DNA of 64,000 bases from Chitinophaga sp. GbtcB8 (lineage in GTDB: Bacteria; Bacteroidota; Bacteroidia; Chitinophagales; Chitinophagaceae). Position 1 is the first letter of the stretch. Each line of letters opens with the position of its first letter. A program made the position numbers and the translations under genes. Shown piece by piece: positions 8,915 to 16,192 of the stretch. The notes beneath the pieces are model-generated. The model did no database searches. It saw nothing but the letters and a program-made list of their open reading frames with translations, and was not told the origin of the DNA. The stretch is taken from NCBI RefSeq assembly GCF_019091455.1, contig NZ_JAGXJN010000027.1, positions 37,305 to 101,304 of the forward strand, read 5' to 3'.

Positions 8915-8918
8915 GTTC

Positions 8919-9066
8919 AGTCCATGGTCCATGGCCGATAGTCCATTGCCTGCTGCGTTAAGCAGGTTGCACTGGGACCGGCCATGGACCATTATTTTTT
9001 CTCCAAATTCCCATCCCACCAACTACTACCTTACACAGCAGGTCATGGGCATCGACCATGGACTAT
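8919..9066. repeat. Inverted repeat built from GTCCATGG words
   Basis: The left arm (8919-8946) contains two overlapping GTCCATGG words followed by GCCGATAGTCC. Inverse copies lie at about 8981-8992 (GCCATGGACCAT) and 9049-9066 (CATCGACCATGGACTAT). A separate small hairpin CCTGCT/AGCAGG lies at 8949-8966. The right arm runs into the predicted promoter of the amino-acid permease gene. The same words build the spacer at 12109-12277. Confidence 0.7.
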
Positions 9067-9072
9067 TTATTC

Positions 9073-9080
9073 TATATTTG
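9073..9080 (+). promoter_or_regulatory. -7 element upstream of the amino-acid permease gene
   Basis: TATATTTG matches TAnnTTTG exactly and lies 33 bases before the permease ATG. The position expected for the -33 element falls inside the right arm of the GTCCATGG repeat (TCGA instead of TTTG), so the promoter may have been reshaped by that repeat. Confidence 0.4.
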
Positions 9081-9113
9081 CGCCCAAATAGTCCACAAAA
9101 CAAGTAGGATAAC

Positions 9114-10568
9114 ATGGCACAGATCTTCAAAAAACCTTTAAGCTGGTTATTACAGGAATCCGGCCAGGAAGGCGCCCATACCTTAAAACGTACTTTGAGC
9201 GCTTTTCAGCTCGTAACACTGGGCATAGGCGGTATTATCGGCGCCGGCCTGTTTTCCCTGAGCGGGCTGGCAGCAGCCAACAACGCAGGGCCGGCCGTTA
9301 CGCTTTCCTTTATAGTAGCCGCTATTGGCTGCGCCTTTTCGGGGCTGTGTTATGCGGAGTTTTCATCCATGATACCTGTTGCCGGCAGCGCCTATCCCTA
9401 TGCCTACGCCACCATGGGCGAAATGATTGCCTGGATCATTGGCTGGGACCTGGGGCTGGAATTTTCCGTAGGTGCGGCTACAGTTGCCATCAGCTGGTCT
9501 AACTACCTGGTAAAGTTCTTAAGCTCGTATAATATTTACCTGCCGCCGCAATTGGTACACTCGCCCTTTGAAACCGCTCAGCTGGCAGATGGTACGGTGG
9601 TACACGGTATTATGAACCTTCCGGCAGCACTTGTTATACTGGCTATGTCCTGGTTGCTGATACGCGGTACTAAAGGCTCCGCCATCTGGACTACGCTGGT
9701 AGTGATCCTGAAAGTAGGCGTGGTGATCTTATTCATTGCGCTGGGCTGGCGTTATATACAACCTGCCAACTATACGCCTTACATACCGGCTAATACCGGC
9801 ACCTTTGGGGAATATGGCTGGTCCGGCATTTTGCGCGGGGCAGGCGTTGTATTCTTTGTGTATTTAGGGTTTGATATTATCAGCGCAGCTGCGCAGGAAA
9901 CGCGTAACCCTAAACGTAATATGCCTATCGGCATCCTGGGGTCGCTGGTGGTGTGTACGATATTGTTTATCCTGTTTGCGCATGTAATGACCGGCCTGGC
10001 CCCTTATACAGCCTTTAAAGGCAATGCTGCACCGGTGGCGGTGGCTATTGAGCGCACGCCTTATACCTGGCTCTCGCAGCTGATCATACTGGCTATCCTC
10101 ATCGGCTATACGTCTGTAATATTGGTAGATCTTTTAGGGCAAACCCGTGTGTTTTATGCCATGGCTAAAGATGGTTTGCTGCCTAAAGTATTTTCGGATA
10201 TCCATCCCCGTTTTCAAACGCCGTGGCGCTCCAATATCCTGTTCTGCATTTTTGTAGGTTTGTTTGCAGCGTTTGTACCCATCCGCGTAGTAGGTGAAAT
10301 GACCAGCATTGGTACTCTGCTGGCATTTGTGATCGTTTGCGCCGGCGTATGGATCATGCGGTATTCCATGCCGGATGCGCCCCGTGCTTTTAAAACGCCC
10401 TTAGTGCCTTTTGTACCTATTATGGGTATTATTACCTGTGTGGGTATAATGTTGTTCCTGCCCTGGGATACCTGGCTGCGGCTGATCGTATGGATGGCTA
10501 TTGGTATGGTGATCTATTTCCGGTATGGGAAAAAACATAGTAAAGTGAGGCGAGCTGTTGGCCGTTAG
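9114..10568 (+). CDS. APC-family amino acid permease
   Basis: Integral inner-membrane transporter of 484 aa with about 12-13 predicted helices. The first helix carries the family signature GIGGIIGAGLFSLSG (~38-52), the unwound Gly-rich segment typical of LeuT-fold APC carriers. Later segments SAAAQETRNPKRNMPIGI (~262-280) and RVFYAMAKDGLLPKVF (~345-360) are characteristic of the cationic/YfnA-like amino acid transporter branch. It should move amino acids by proton symport or exchange, but the substrate cannot be read from the sequence. It starts at the ATG at 9114 after AGTAGGAT. The stop lies at the edge of a long inverted repeat shared with the convergent acetyltransferase gene. Confidence 0.9.
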   Translation: MAQIFKKPLSWLLQESGQEGAHTLKRTLSAFQLVTLGIGGIIGAGLFSLSGLAAANNAGPAVTLSFIVAAIGCAFSGLCYAEFSSMIPVAGSAYPYAYATMGEMIAWIIGWDLGLEFSVGAATVAISWSNYLVKFLSSYNIYLPPQLVHSPFETAQLADGTVVHGIMNLPAALVILAMSWLLIRGTKGSAIWTTLVVILKVGVVILFIALGWRYIQPANYTPYIPANTGTFGEYGWSGILRGAGVVFFVYLGFDIISAAAQETRNPKRNMPIGILGSLVVCTILFILFAHVMTGLAPYTAFKGNAAPVAVAIERTPYTWLSQLIILAILIGYTSVILVDLLGQTRVFYAMAKDGLLPKVFSDIHPRFQTPWRSNILFCIFVGLFAAFVPIRVVGEMTSIGTLLAFVIVCAGVWIMRYSMPDAPRAFKTPLVPFVPIMGIITCVGIMLFLPWDTWLRLIVWMAIGMVIYFRYGKKHSKVRRAVGR

Positions 10569-10699
10569 CTGTTAGCTGTTGGCAGTCATGTACACCATTT
10601 CACCATGACTGCCAGCTGTTACTAATATTCAAAACTTAACATTACAATTTACAACCCATCCGCTCCAATAACTGCCAACTGCCAACAGCTAACAGCTAA
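10565..10699. repeat. 22-bp perfect inverted repeat filling a convergent gene junction
   Basis: The 22 bases at 10565-10586 (beginning TTAGCTGTTAGC, ending TTGGCAGT) are the exact reverse complement of 10678-10699. Each arm is a tandem array of TAGCTGT/TTGGCAGT words. A second hairpin, GGCAGTCATG with CATGACTGCC, is nested at about 10581-10612. The element begins inside the permease stop region and ends one base before the acetyltransferase stop. It may serve as a terminator on both strands. Confidence 0.8.
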
Positions 10700-10700
10700 A

Positions 10701-11243
10701 CTAAAACTTCCAGTCCTCCCGCAGCACGCCCATCACCACCATATCCACATACTGCCCGTGCAGCTTGGCGCTGTGACGCAGTATCCCTTCCTTGGCAAAA
10801 CCAAGCCGTATGGGTATTTGCGCGCTGCGCTCGTTCTGCAATACAAAACGGATCTCAATTTTATTCAGCCGTAATTTTTTAAACGCAAAGGTGATCAGCG
10901 CCCGGCAGCTGGCTGTGGCTATACCTTTGCGCTGAAAGGCTTCGCTTACCCAATAACCTATTTCTGCTTTTTGCAGCAGGTGATCCCAGCCATGCAGGTC
11001 CATCACACCACATAACTGCTGCTGGTACCATATGCCCAGGGCCATGGCTTCCTGCTCTTCGGCCTTGCGCTGCATAAGCTGTATAAAACGTATAGAGTGT
11101 TCTTCATTGGTATTATAATCTACCCACGGCAAAAATTTGCGCAGGCTTTTGCGCGATGCATCTATTTGCTTATACAAGGGTGCGGCATCCGCCGGCTGCA
11201 GCTGCCGCAGGGTTATCAGCTCATTTACACGAAGTTCCAGCAT
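10701..11243 (-). CDS. GNAT N-acetyltransferase, RimJ/RimL type
   Basis: Acetyl-CoA-dependent N-acetyltransferase of 180 aa, RimJ/RimL/Acetyltransf_3 type. The fold markers are the N-terminal ITLRQLQPADAAPLYKQI strand-helix, the central GVMDLHGW strand, EIGYWVSEAFQRKGIATASC (acetyl-CoA binding loop R/Q-x-x-G-x-A) and ENERSAQIPIRLGFAKEGILR-type C-terminal signature (here LQNERSAQIPIRLGF). The frame is open upstream to 11393, but that part overlaps a terminator hairpin. The ATG at 11243 begins exactly where family members begin. Its substrate (ribosomal protein, antibiotic or other amine) is unknown. Confidence 0.85.
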   Translation of the reverse strand: MLELRVNELITLRQLQPADAAPLYKQIDASRKSLRKFLPWVDYNTNEEHSIRFIQLMQRKAEEQEAMALGIWYQQQLCGVMDLHGWDHLLQKAEIGYWVSEAFQRKGIATASCRALITFAFKKLRLNKIEIRFVLQNERSAQIPIRLGFAKEGILRHSAKLHGQYVDMVVMGVLREDWKF

Positions 11244-11320
11244 ATCAGGAGAATGGTGGTCAGTAAGATGTTCCGCGGCCAAATTAAACAAATTTAGCCA
11301 CAAGCTTGTGTTACAGCCAT

Positions 11321-11352
11321 ATATAAAAAAGGCCGGCACTATTGCCAGCCTT
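11321..11352 (-). terminator. Rho-independent terminator of the lipoprotein gene
   Basis: On the minus strand AAGGCTGGCA, loop ATAG, TGCCGGCCTT is followed by TTTTATAT. This gives ten paired positions with one wobble, then a T tract, 44 bases after the lipoprotein stop. Confidence 0.75.
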
Positions 11353-11395
11353 GTACAGTTGCAGCGTTTAGTTTGGATTGAATAAAAACACATTC

Positions 11396-12031
11396 CTAAT
11401 TCTGCGCTATCAACTGTTGTTTAGTCATGTCCTTTACAATCAGTTTGGCGTACAGGTAGGCCTGTCTTACGGCAGTAGGCGGGTCTACGGACTGTGTTTG
11501 GGCAGAGTAGATCAGCTTACGCTGGTTCAGGTCGTACAGGTTACTTTCCCAGTTATACCGGGTGTTGGTCTGGTAATAACCTGGCTGGTACATAGCACCG
11601 TACCAGCGGCTGTAATACGGCCAAAAACCACCATAGTACGGTCCGTATGGACCATAAGGGCTTGATGGTACAAAATCCCTTTCACGCGCTTTATTCAGCA
11701 GCACTACTGTCAGCACCTGGCTGGCATCACTGTTGCGCAGCTGGCGCAGGGCCGCTTTTTCATCTGTCTTATCCCCAAAAGCATCCGGCCCGTAAGTACG
11801 CAGGGCAGAAGCAGCGTTCAGTCCTTCTTTCTGCAGCTCAGCTACCAGGTTATCTTCCATCAGGGCCCGCAGCTGTTTTTCACGTTGCGGCACCAATGCC
11901 ATTACCATAATCTTTTTATCTTTTTGTAGCTGTGCATCATTCGTTTTCCAGGAAGAGGTGAGCTTGGTGCTGGTACAAGCACCCAGCAACAGCAATCCTG
12001 CGCCCATTATAAATAATCCAACCTTTTTCAT
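11396..12031 (-). CDS. DUF4136-like lipoprotein
   Basis: Predicted lipoprotein of 211 aa. The lipobox LLLLGAC places the lipidated cysteine at about 19. The mature part has an alpha/beta pattern (KKIMVMALVPQREKQLRALMEDNLVAELQKEG), then a Tyr/Pro/Gly-rich stretch (SPYGPYGPYYGGFWPYYSRW, ~125-145) and a strand-rich end. This matches the general shape of DUF4136 lipoproteins, whose role is unknown. The frame extends upstream to 12271, but that part runs through an inverted repeat. The ATG at 12031 gives the clean signal peptide. A terminator follows at 11321-11352. The fold assignment is by resemblance only. Confidence 0.75.
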   Translation of the reverse strand: MKKVGLFIMGAGLLLLGACTSTKLTSSWKTNDAQLQKDKKIMVMALVPQREKQLRALMEDNLVAELQKEGLNAASALRTYGPDAFGDKTDEKAALRQLRNSDASQVLTVVLLNKARERDFVPSSPYGPYGPYYGGFWPYYSRWYGAMYQPGYYQTNTRYNWESNLYDLNQRKLIYSAQTQSVDPPTAVRQAYLYAKLIVKDMTKQQLIAQN

Positions 12032-12108
12032 AATCGCCTCGTTTTTATACTGTTTAGACGGGCAAAGGGAAGTATAGTTACATGGGGTGGTGTTAAGGGA
12101 ATGTAAAA

Positions 12109-12277
12109 ATAGTCGATGGCCGATGGTCCATTGCATAGTGCGGGGGTAAAAAAACAAAGTCCATAATCTATAACCCATTACAAGGAGGCTATCGACTATG
12201 GACCTACTAATAACTACTATGCGAAAAAACATTCTACGCGCAAGGCCATGGACCATCGACCATGGACCCACTAATAA
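12109..12277. repeat. GTCCATGG-word inverted repeat with a duplicated mqnC stop context
   Basis: The left arm (12109-12134: AGTCGATGGCCGATGGTCC) opposes the right arm (12241-12270: GGCCATGGACCATCGACC). In addition, 12191-12213 and 12255-12277 are direct copies of a 23-base block (21 identical) that ends in ACTAATAA, which includes the stop codon of mqnC. The words are the same as at 8919-9066. Confidence 0.75.
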
Positions 12278-13395
12278 TTTATCACCTGCTCTTCAATAGC
12301 AGCAGGTATTTCCCGGAACTGGTACAGCTGCGTACGCAGCTGCGGCTCAAAACCGGCTTCTTTAATAGCTTCCTGTATAGAGCGGTAAGTGAACCGGTGC
12401 GGTGCACCTGCTGCGCTTACCACATTCTCTTCGATCATAATAGAGCCAAAATCATTGGCGCCGGCATGCAGGCATAACTGCGCTACCTGCTTACCAACAG
12501 TAAGCCAGGAGGCCTGTATATTCTTCACATTCGGCAGCATAATGCGGCTCAGCGCTATCATGCGTATATATTCTTCGGCAGTGGTAATGTTGTGTACTCC
12601 GCGTATGCGGGCCAGCAGCGTATCCACATCCTGGAAGGTCCAGGGAATAAAGGCGGTAAAACCATAATGTCCTTCCGGTTTTTCACTTTGTACCTGGCGT
12701 ATATCTGCCAGGTGCTCAAACCTTTCCAGCACGGTTTCTACGTGGCCAAACATCATGGTAGCAGAGGAGGCAATGTTCAGCTTATGTGCAGCCCGCATTA
12801 CATCCAGCCACTCCTGCGCACCACATTTTCCTTTGGAGATGAGGCGGCGCACCCGGTCGTTCAGTATTTCCGCACCAGCGCCGGGCAGGCTGTCCATACC
12901 GGCTTCCTGCAAGGCTTTCAGCACTTCAATGTGCGTGCTTTTTTCCAGCTTGGTAATATGCGCTACTTCGGGAGGGCCAAGCGTGTGCAGGCGTAAGGTA
13001 GGGTATAGCTGTTTCAGCTCTTTGAACAGGTCTACATAAAAGCTGAGTCCCAGCTCAGGGTGATGGCCCCCTTGCAGCAGCAGCTGATCGCCGCCGTACT
13101 TCAGGGTTTCATCTATCTTGCGCTTGTACTCTTCAATATTGGTAATGTAAGCATCCGCATGCCCGGGTATCCGGTAAAAATTGCAGAATTTGCAGTTGGC
13201 CGTGCATACGTTGGTGGTATTCACGTTTCGGTCTATCTGCCAGGTTACTTTGCCATGCGGTACCTGTATCTTACGCAGTTCGTTGGCAATATGCGCCAGC
13301 TCTGCCATGGGCGCTTTCTCAAATAAGAACACTCCTTCTTCCGCAGTCAGCCACTCGAAGGCAAGGGCTTTCTGATATAGATCTTTCAATTGCAT
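12271..13395 (-). CDS. mqnC: Cyclic dehypoxanthinyl futalosine synthase
   Basis: Radical-SAM enzyme of the futalosine menaquinone pathway. It cyclises dehypoxanthine futalosine to the spiro compound used for the naphthoquinone ring. The 374-aa protein has the CxxxCxxC cluster motif VCTANCKFC (Cys64, Cys68, Cys71), then LLQGGHHPEL (~112), LHTLGPPEV and DSLPGAGAEIL, all typical of MqnC/CofH/MqnE relatives. MqnC rather than MqnE is favoured by the QIDRNVNTTNVC start, the AFIPWTFQ motif and the ANDFGSIMIEENVVSAAG block. No other mqn genes are adjacent. The start is ATG at 13395. It is transcribed toward the lipoprotein gene across a repeat-filled spacer. Confidence 0.93.
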   Translation of the reverse strand: MQLKDLYQKALAFEWLTAEEGVFLFEKAPMAELAHIANELRKIQVPHGKVTWQIDRNVNTTNVCTANCKFCNFYRIPGHADAYITNIEEYKRKIDETLKYGGDQLLLQGGHHPELGLSFYVDLFKELKQLYPTLRLHTLGPPEVAHITKLEKSTHIEVLKALQEAGMDSLPGAGAEILNDRVRRLISKGKCGAQEWLDVMRAAHKLNIASSATMMFGHVETVLERFEHLADIRQVQSEKPEGHYGFTAFIPWTFQDVDTLLARIRGVHNITTAEEYIRMIALSRIMLPNVKNIQASWLTVGKQVAQLCLHAGANDFGSIMIEENVVSAAGAPHRFTYRSIQEAIKEAGFEPQLRTQLYQFREIPAAIEEQVINY

Positions 13396-13905
13396 TGTTA
13401 AGCCTTATGCAGCAAAGTTACTAATTACAGGATATAAGTTGCTGATATTCGTCAGCCCGCTCAATTCTGCATCAGGCCCGCCTTAAATCCGGATCAAGTC
13501 CACGTCATGTCCACAAGGTACTTGATAATCAATCGTGTAGACCTGGTGCTGCAATGGCCATGTACATTGTTCCGGCACATTGCACCTCAGATCATGTACC
13601 CGGTACTACAAGGTTACCTAAGCCTGCGGCGGTGGAATAAAGCAACCCCTGCAAGCATTACTGCTGCAAGACCTCACACCCTGCACAAATGCCTGCAGAC
13701 GCTACTAGATAAGCATTGATACCCCATATCTATCCGTCATACATTCGTATACCTGCCCCTTCCAATCCATTCATCTCCCCGCCAGAACACTTTATACAGC
13801 GTAACATGTTGTTTGTACGCTTTTGCCGCCGTTTGAAATATTTTTTTGTTATGTAAAACCATTTTAATGTTAAATTTAGGTAAACGAGAGCTTCACGCGT
13901 CCTGT
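13396..13905. other. 510-base gap without a convincing gene
   Basis: The gap separates mqnC (minus) from the protease genes (plus). A 70-codon frame at 13507-13719 has no start signal, no hydrophobic or domain pattern and no neighbours in operon with it, so I do not call it. I see no tRNA fold or strong inverted repeat. Promoters for both divergent genes must lie here, but no exact TTTG-N17-TAnnTTTG match was found. Confidence 0.4.
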
Positions 13906-15141
13906 ATGCGATATACCTTACTGTTATACTGTTGCCTCCTGCACGCCTTTGCCGGCAATTCCACTTACGCAGCTGCCCTGATCCCTTTCAGCGCCCTAAA
14001 TTCCGATACCACAGAAAAAGGATCTGTGCTTATTACCAGTTTCCCGTTCAAGCAATATTATGGCGGGGTGGTGGTTATACAGGCACAGCTTAAAGGAATA
14101 CCGGATACCCTGCAGTTTATACTGGATACCGGCAGCGCCGGCATTTCACTGGACACCGCTACCTGCGTGCGGCTGGGCATTACGCTGCAACCCTCGGACC
14201 GTATTGTGCGGGGCCTGGGCGGTGCCAAACAGGTATCTTTTGCCATGGACCGTACTTTACTGCTACCCGGCCTGGAGGTGGACAGTCTTAATTTTCATGT
14301 GAATGATTATGAGCTTATTAGCCAGGTATATGGCTTGCAGGTAGATGGTATTATTGGCCACAGCCTGTTAAGCCGCTACATTGTAAATGTGGATTATGAT
14401 AAGGAGCTTATAAACATCTACACCAAGGGCAAGTTCAACTATCCCCGGGGCGGCCAGCTGCTAAGGCCCTCATTAACGCTCATTCCCATTATACCCGCAC
14501 CCCTGCGTAATGGCAAGGCCCAAACCCTGAACCGCTATTACTTTGATACCGGCGCCGGTATGTGCCTGCTGCTCTCTAACCAGTTTGTGAAAGACAGCGC
14601 ACTGCTTTCTTCCCGCAAACGGCAGCGTAAAATTATTCAAACAGAAGCCCAGGGCCTGGGCGGTAAAATGGAAATGCATATCACCACCATACAGGAGTTT
14701 AAAGTAGGCAACTATAGCTTCCGTAATGTACCGGTGTACCTGTTTGATGATATCACCAACATCACAGCTTATCCTTTCCTGGGCGGTATGATCGGGAACG
14801 ACCTCCTGCGCCGTTTTAACCTCACCCTCAACTATCCTAAAAAAGAAATTTACCTGCAGCCCAACACCCACTACCGGGATCCGTTTGATTACTCTTATAC
14901 GGGTTTGATCATTTACCTGATCAACGGCCGTGTAGAGATCACCGATATCATCAAAAATTCCCCGGCAGAAAAAGCAGGTTTTAAAAAGGGGGATGTGATC
15001 CTGGCCATCAACAACAATTTTACCAATAACCTGCAGGTTTACAGGGACATTCTTAAGACCATAGGCACCAAACCAAGCATCCTCGTTATCCGCAATAAAG
15101 AACTTATCCTCAAAAAGCTACCAATAAAAAGTATTTTGTAA
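13906..15141 (+). CDS. Exported retropepsin-like aspartic protease with C-terminal PDZ domain
   Basis: Predicted secreted or periplasmic protease of 411 aa from the ATG at 13906. A signal peptide (MRYTLLLYCCLLHAFAG) is followed by two retropepsin-like lobes. Each lobe has its own catalytic triplet: Asp74 in FILDTGSAG and Asp214 in YYFDTGAG, with flap/core partners DGIIGHSLLSRY and GGMIGNDLLRRF. A PDZ domain (~325-405, TDIIKNSPAEKAGFKKGDVI) closes the protein. Single-chain double-lobed aspartyl proteases with PDZ are common in Bacteroidota, but their substrates are mostly unknown. Longer starts exist (ATG 13867, TTG 13846) and only lengthen the leader. A smaller paralogue follows 24 bases downstream, so they likely share a transcript. 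Confidence 0.85.
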   Translation: MRYTLLLYCCLLHAFAGNSTYAAALIPFSALNSDTTEKGSVLITSFPFKQYYGGVVVIQAQLKGIPDTLQFILDTGSAGISLDTATCVRLGITLQPSDRIVRGLGGAKQVSFAMDRTLLLPGLEVDSLNFHVNDYELISQVYGLQVDGIIGHSLLSRYIVNVDYDKELINIYTKGKFNYPRGGQLLRPSLTLIPIIPAPLRNGKAQTLNRYYFDTGAGMCLLLSNQFVKDSALLSSRKRQRKIIQTEAQGLGGKMEMHITTIQEFKVGNYSFRNVPVYLFDDITNITAYPFLGGMIGNDLLRRFNLTLNYPKKEIYLQPNTHYRDPFDYSYTGLIIYLINGRVEITDIIKNSPAEKAGFKKGDVILAINNNFTNNLQVYRDILKTIGTKPSILVIRNKELILKKLPIKSIL

Positions 15142-15165
15142 CGTTTTAGTAGGGAGTTTTTTTTC

Positions 15166-16092
15166 ATGCGGAGATCTCTTTTATTCATATTGTTATACAG
15201 CAGCCTTTCCATGGCTGTGCATGCGCAAAGCAAGCGCCAGCCCGTAAAGGGGGAGCCGGACGCCGCTGCGGTGCTGCCGTTCCGGTTTTATGGTAACCAA
15301 ATCGTGATACCGGCCATGGTATCCGGTAGCTCAGATACCCTGCACTTTATTTTTGATACTGGTACAGAAGTAACTATCCTGCATTATGGCCTGGCCAAAA
15401 AGCTAAACATTTCCGCCAAACAAAAAGCCGGCGTTACCGCTACCAATAACCTGATGCTGAAGGTAAACACCGCCACGCTGAATGTGCTGTACCTGGGCAA
15501 AACCAAAATGCCTTTCCTGAAGGTATACCTGGAAAATATTCCCGAATTCCGCAAAGGCCCGCTGGTAATAGACGGCTTTATAGGCATAGACCTGCTGAAG
15601 CAGTATGTGGTAAAAATAGACTATGCACAGCAGCAGCTGGTGCTCTACACCCCCGGCACCTCCATGGAGTTTGCCGGCGCGCAGGTGCTGCCCTTTAAGC
15701 TTAACTTCCGTACCCCGGTAATACCCGCCACCATAGAGCTGGACGATGGCCAGACCATTACCGGCAACTATCACGTAACTACCGGTGGCGACTATGGGCT
15801 TTTATTTAACTGGCCCTATGTGCAAAAGAATCTGCTGGCCGACCGTATGACCACCCTGGGCTCTGAACAGGTGCAGGATCTGCTGAAAACCTATGATTAT
15901 GTGAACAGCATTATTCCTGCGCTCAGCATCGGCAACAAGCAGCTGCGTAAAGTCCCCGTAAGCTATTGTAAAGATGTAAATGACGACGGGCAAACCATGG
16001 AAATAGCCGGCGCCATTGGTTATTCCGTATGGAAACAATTCTCAGCCGTTATTATCAACTACCGCCAGAACGAGCTATACCTGCAACCCTGA
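15166..16092 (+). CDS. Exported retropepsin-like protein, second catalytic Asp replaced
   Basis: Paralogue of the preceding protease without PDZ, 308 aa. It has a signal peptide (MRRSLLFILLYSSLSMAVHA), a first lobe with Asp64 in FIFDTGTEV and DGFIGIDLLKQY, and a second lobe with GAIGYSVWKQF. At the place of the second catalytic triplet the sequence reads HVTTGGDYG, so Thr205 stands where the first paralogue has Asp214. A single-chain pepsin-like enzyme needs both aspartates, so this copy is either inactive as a monomer or pairs with another chain. It starts 24 bases after its neighbour and is followed by a promoter-like sequence and the M16 genes. Function is unknown. Confidence 0.8.
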   Translation: MRRSLLFILLYSSLSMAVHAQSKRQPVKGEPDAAAVLPFRFYGNQIVIPAMVSGSSDTLHFIFDTGTEVTILHYGLAKKLNISAKQKAGVTATNNLMLKVNTATLNVLYLGKTKMPFLKVYLENIPEFRKGPLVIDGFIGIDLLKQYVVKIDYAQQQLVLYTPGTSMEFAGAQVLPFKLNFRTPVIPATIELDDGQTITGNYHVTTGGDYGLLFNWPYVQKNLLADRMTTLGSEQVQDLLKTYDYVNSIIPALSIGNKQLRKVPVSYCKDVNDDGQTMEIAGAIGYSVWKQFSAVIINYRQNELYLQP

Positions 16093-16114
16093 TATCTCCT
16101 CCTTACTAATTATC

Positions 16115-16164
16115 ATTGTCACGTGGAATTTTAATAACTTGCATTTCCCGCCTTTTGCGGGAAA
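16115..16164 (+). promoter_or_regulatory. Promoter-like sequence with a 5' hairpin ahead of the M16 operon
   Basis: ATTG (16115-16118), 16 bases, then TAACTTGC (16135-16142) approximates the Bacteroidota promoter. The next bases form a hairpin TTTCCCGC / GCGGGAAA (16144-16151 with 16157-16164) that would sit at the very 5' end of the mRNA, 29 bases before the M16 ATG. It could instead be a weak terminator for the protease pair. Confidence 0.4.
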
Positions 16165-16192
16165 ATGTTTTATAGTTTCTCAAAAAACGAAT

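Noticed and set aside
13507..13719. 70-codon plus-strand frame
   Set aside because: No start signal, no domain or leader, and composition not clearly coding.
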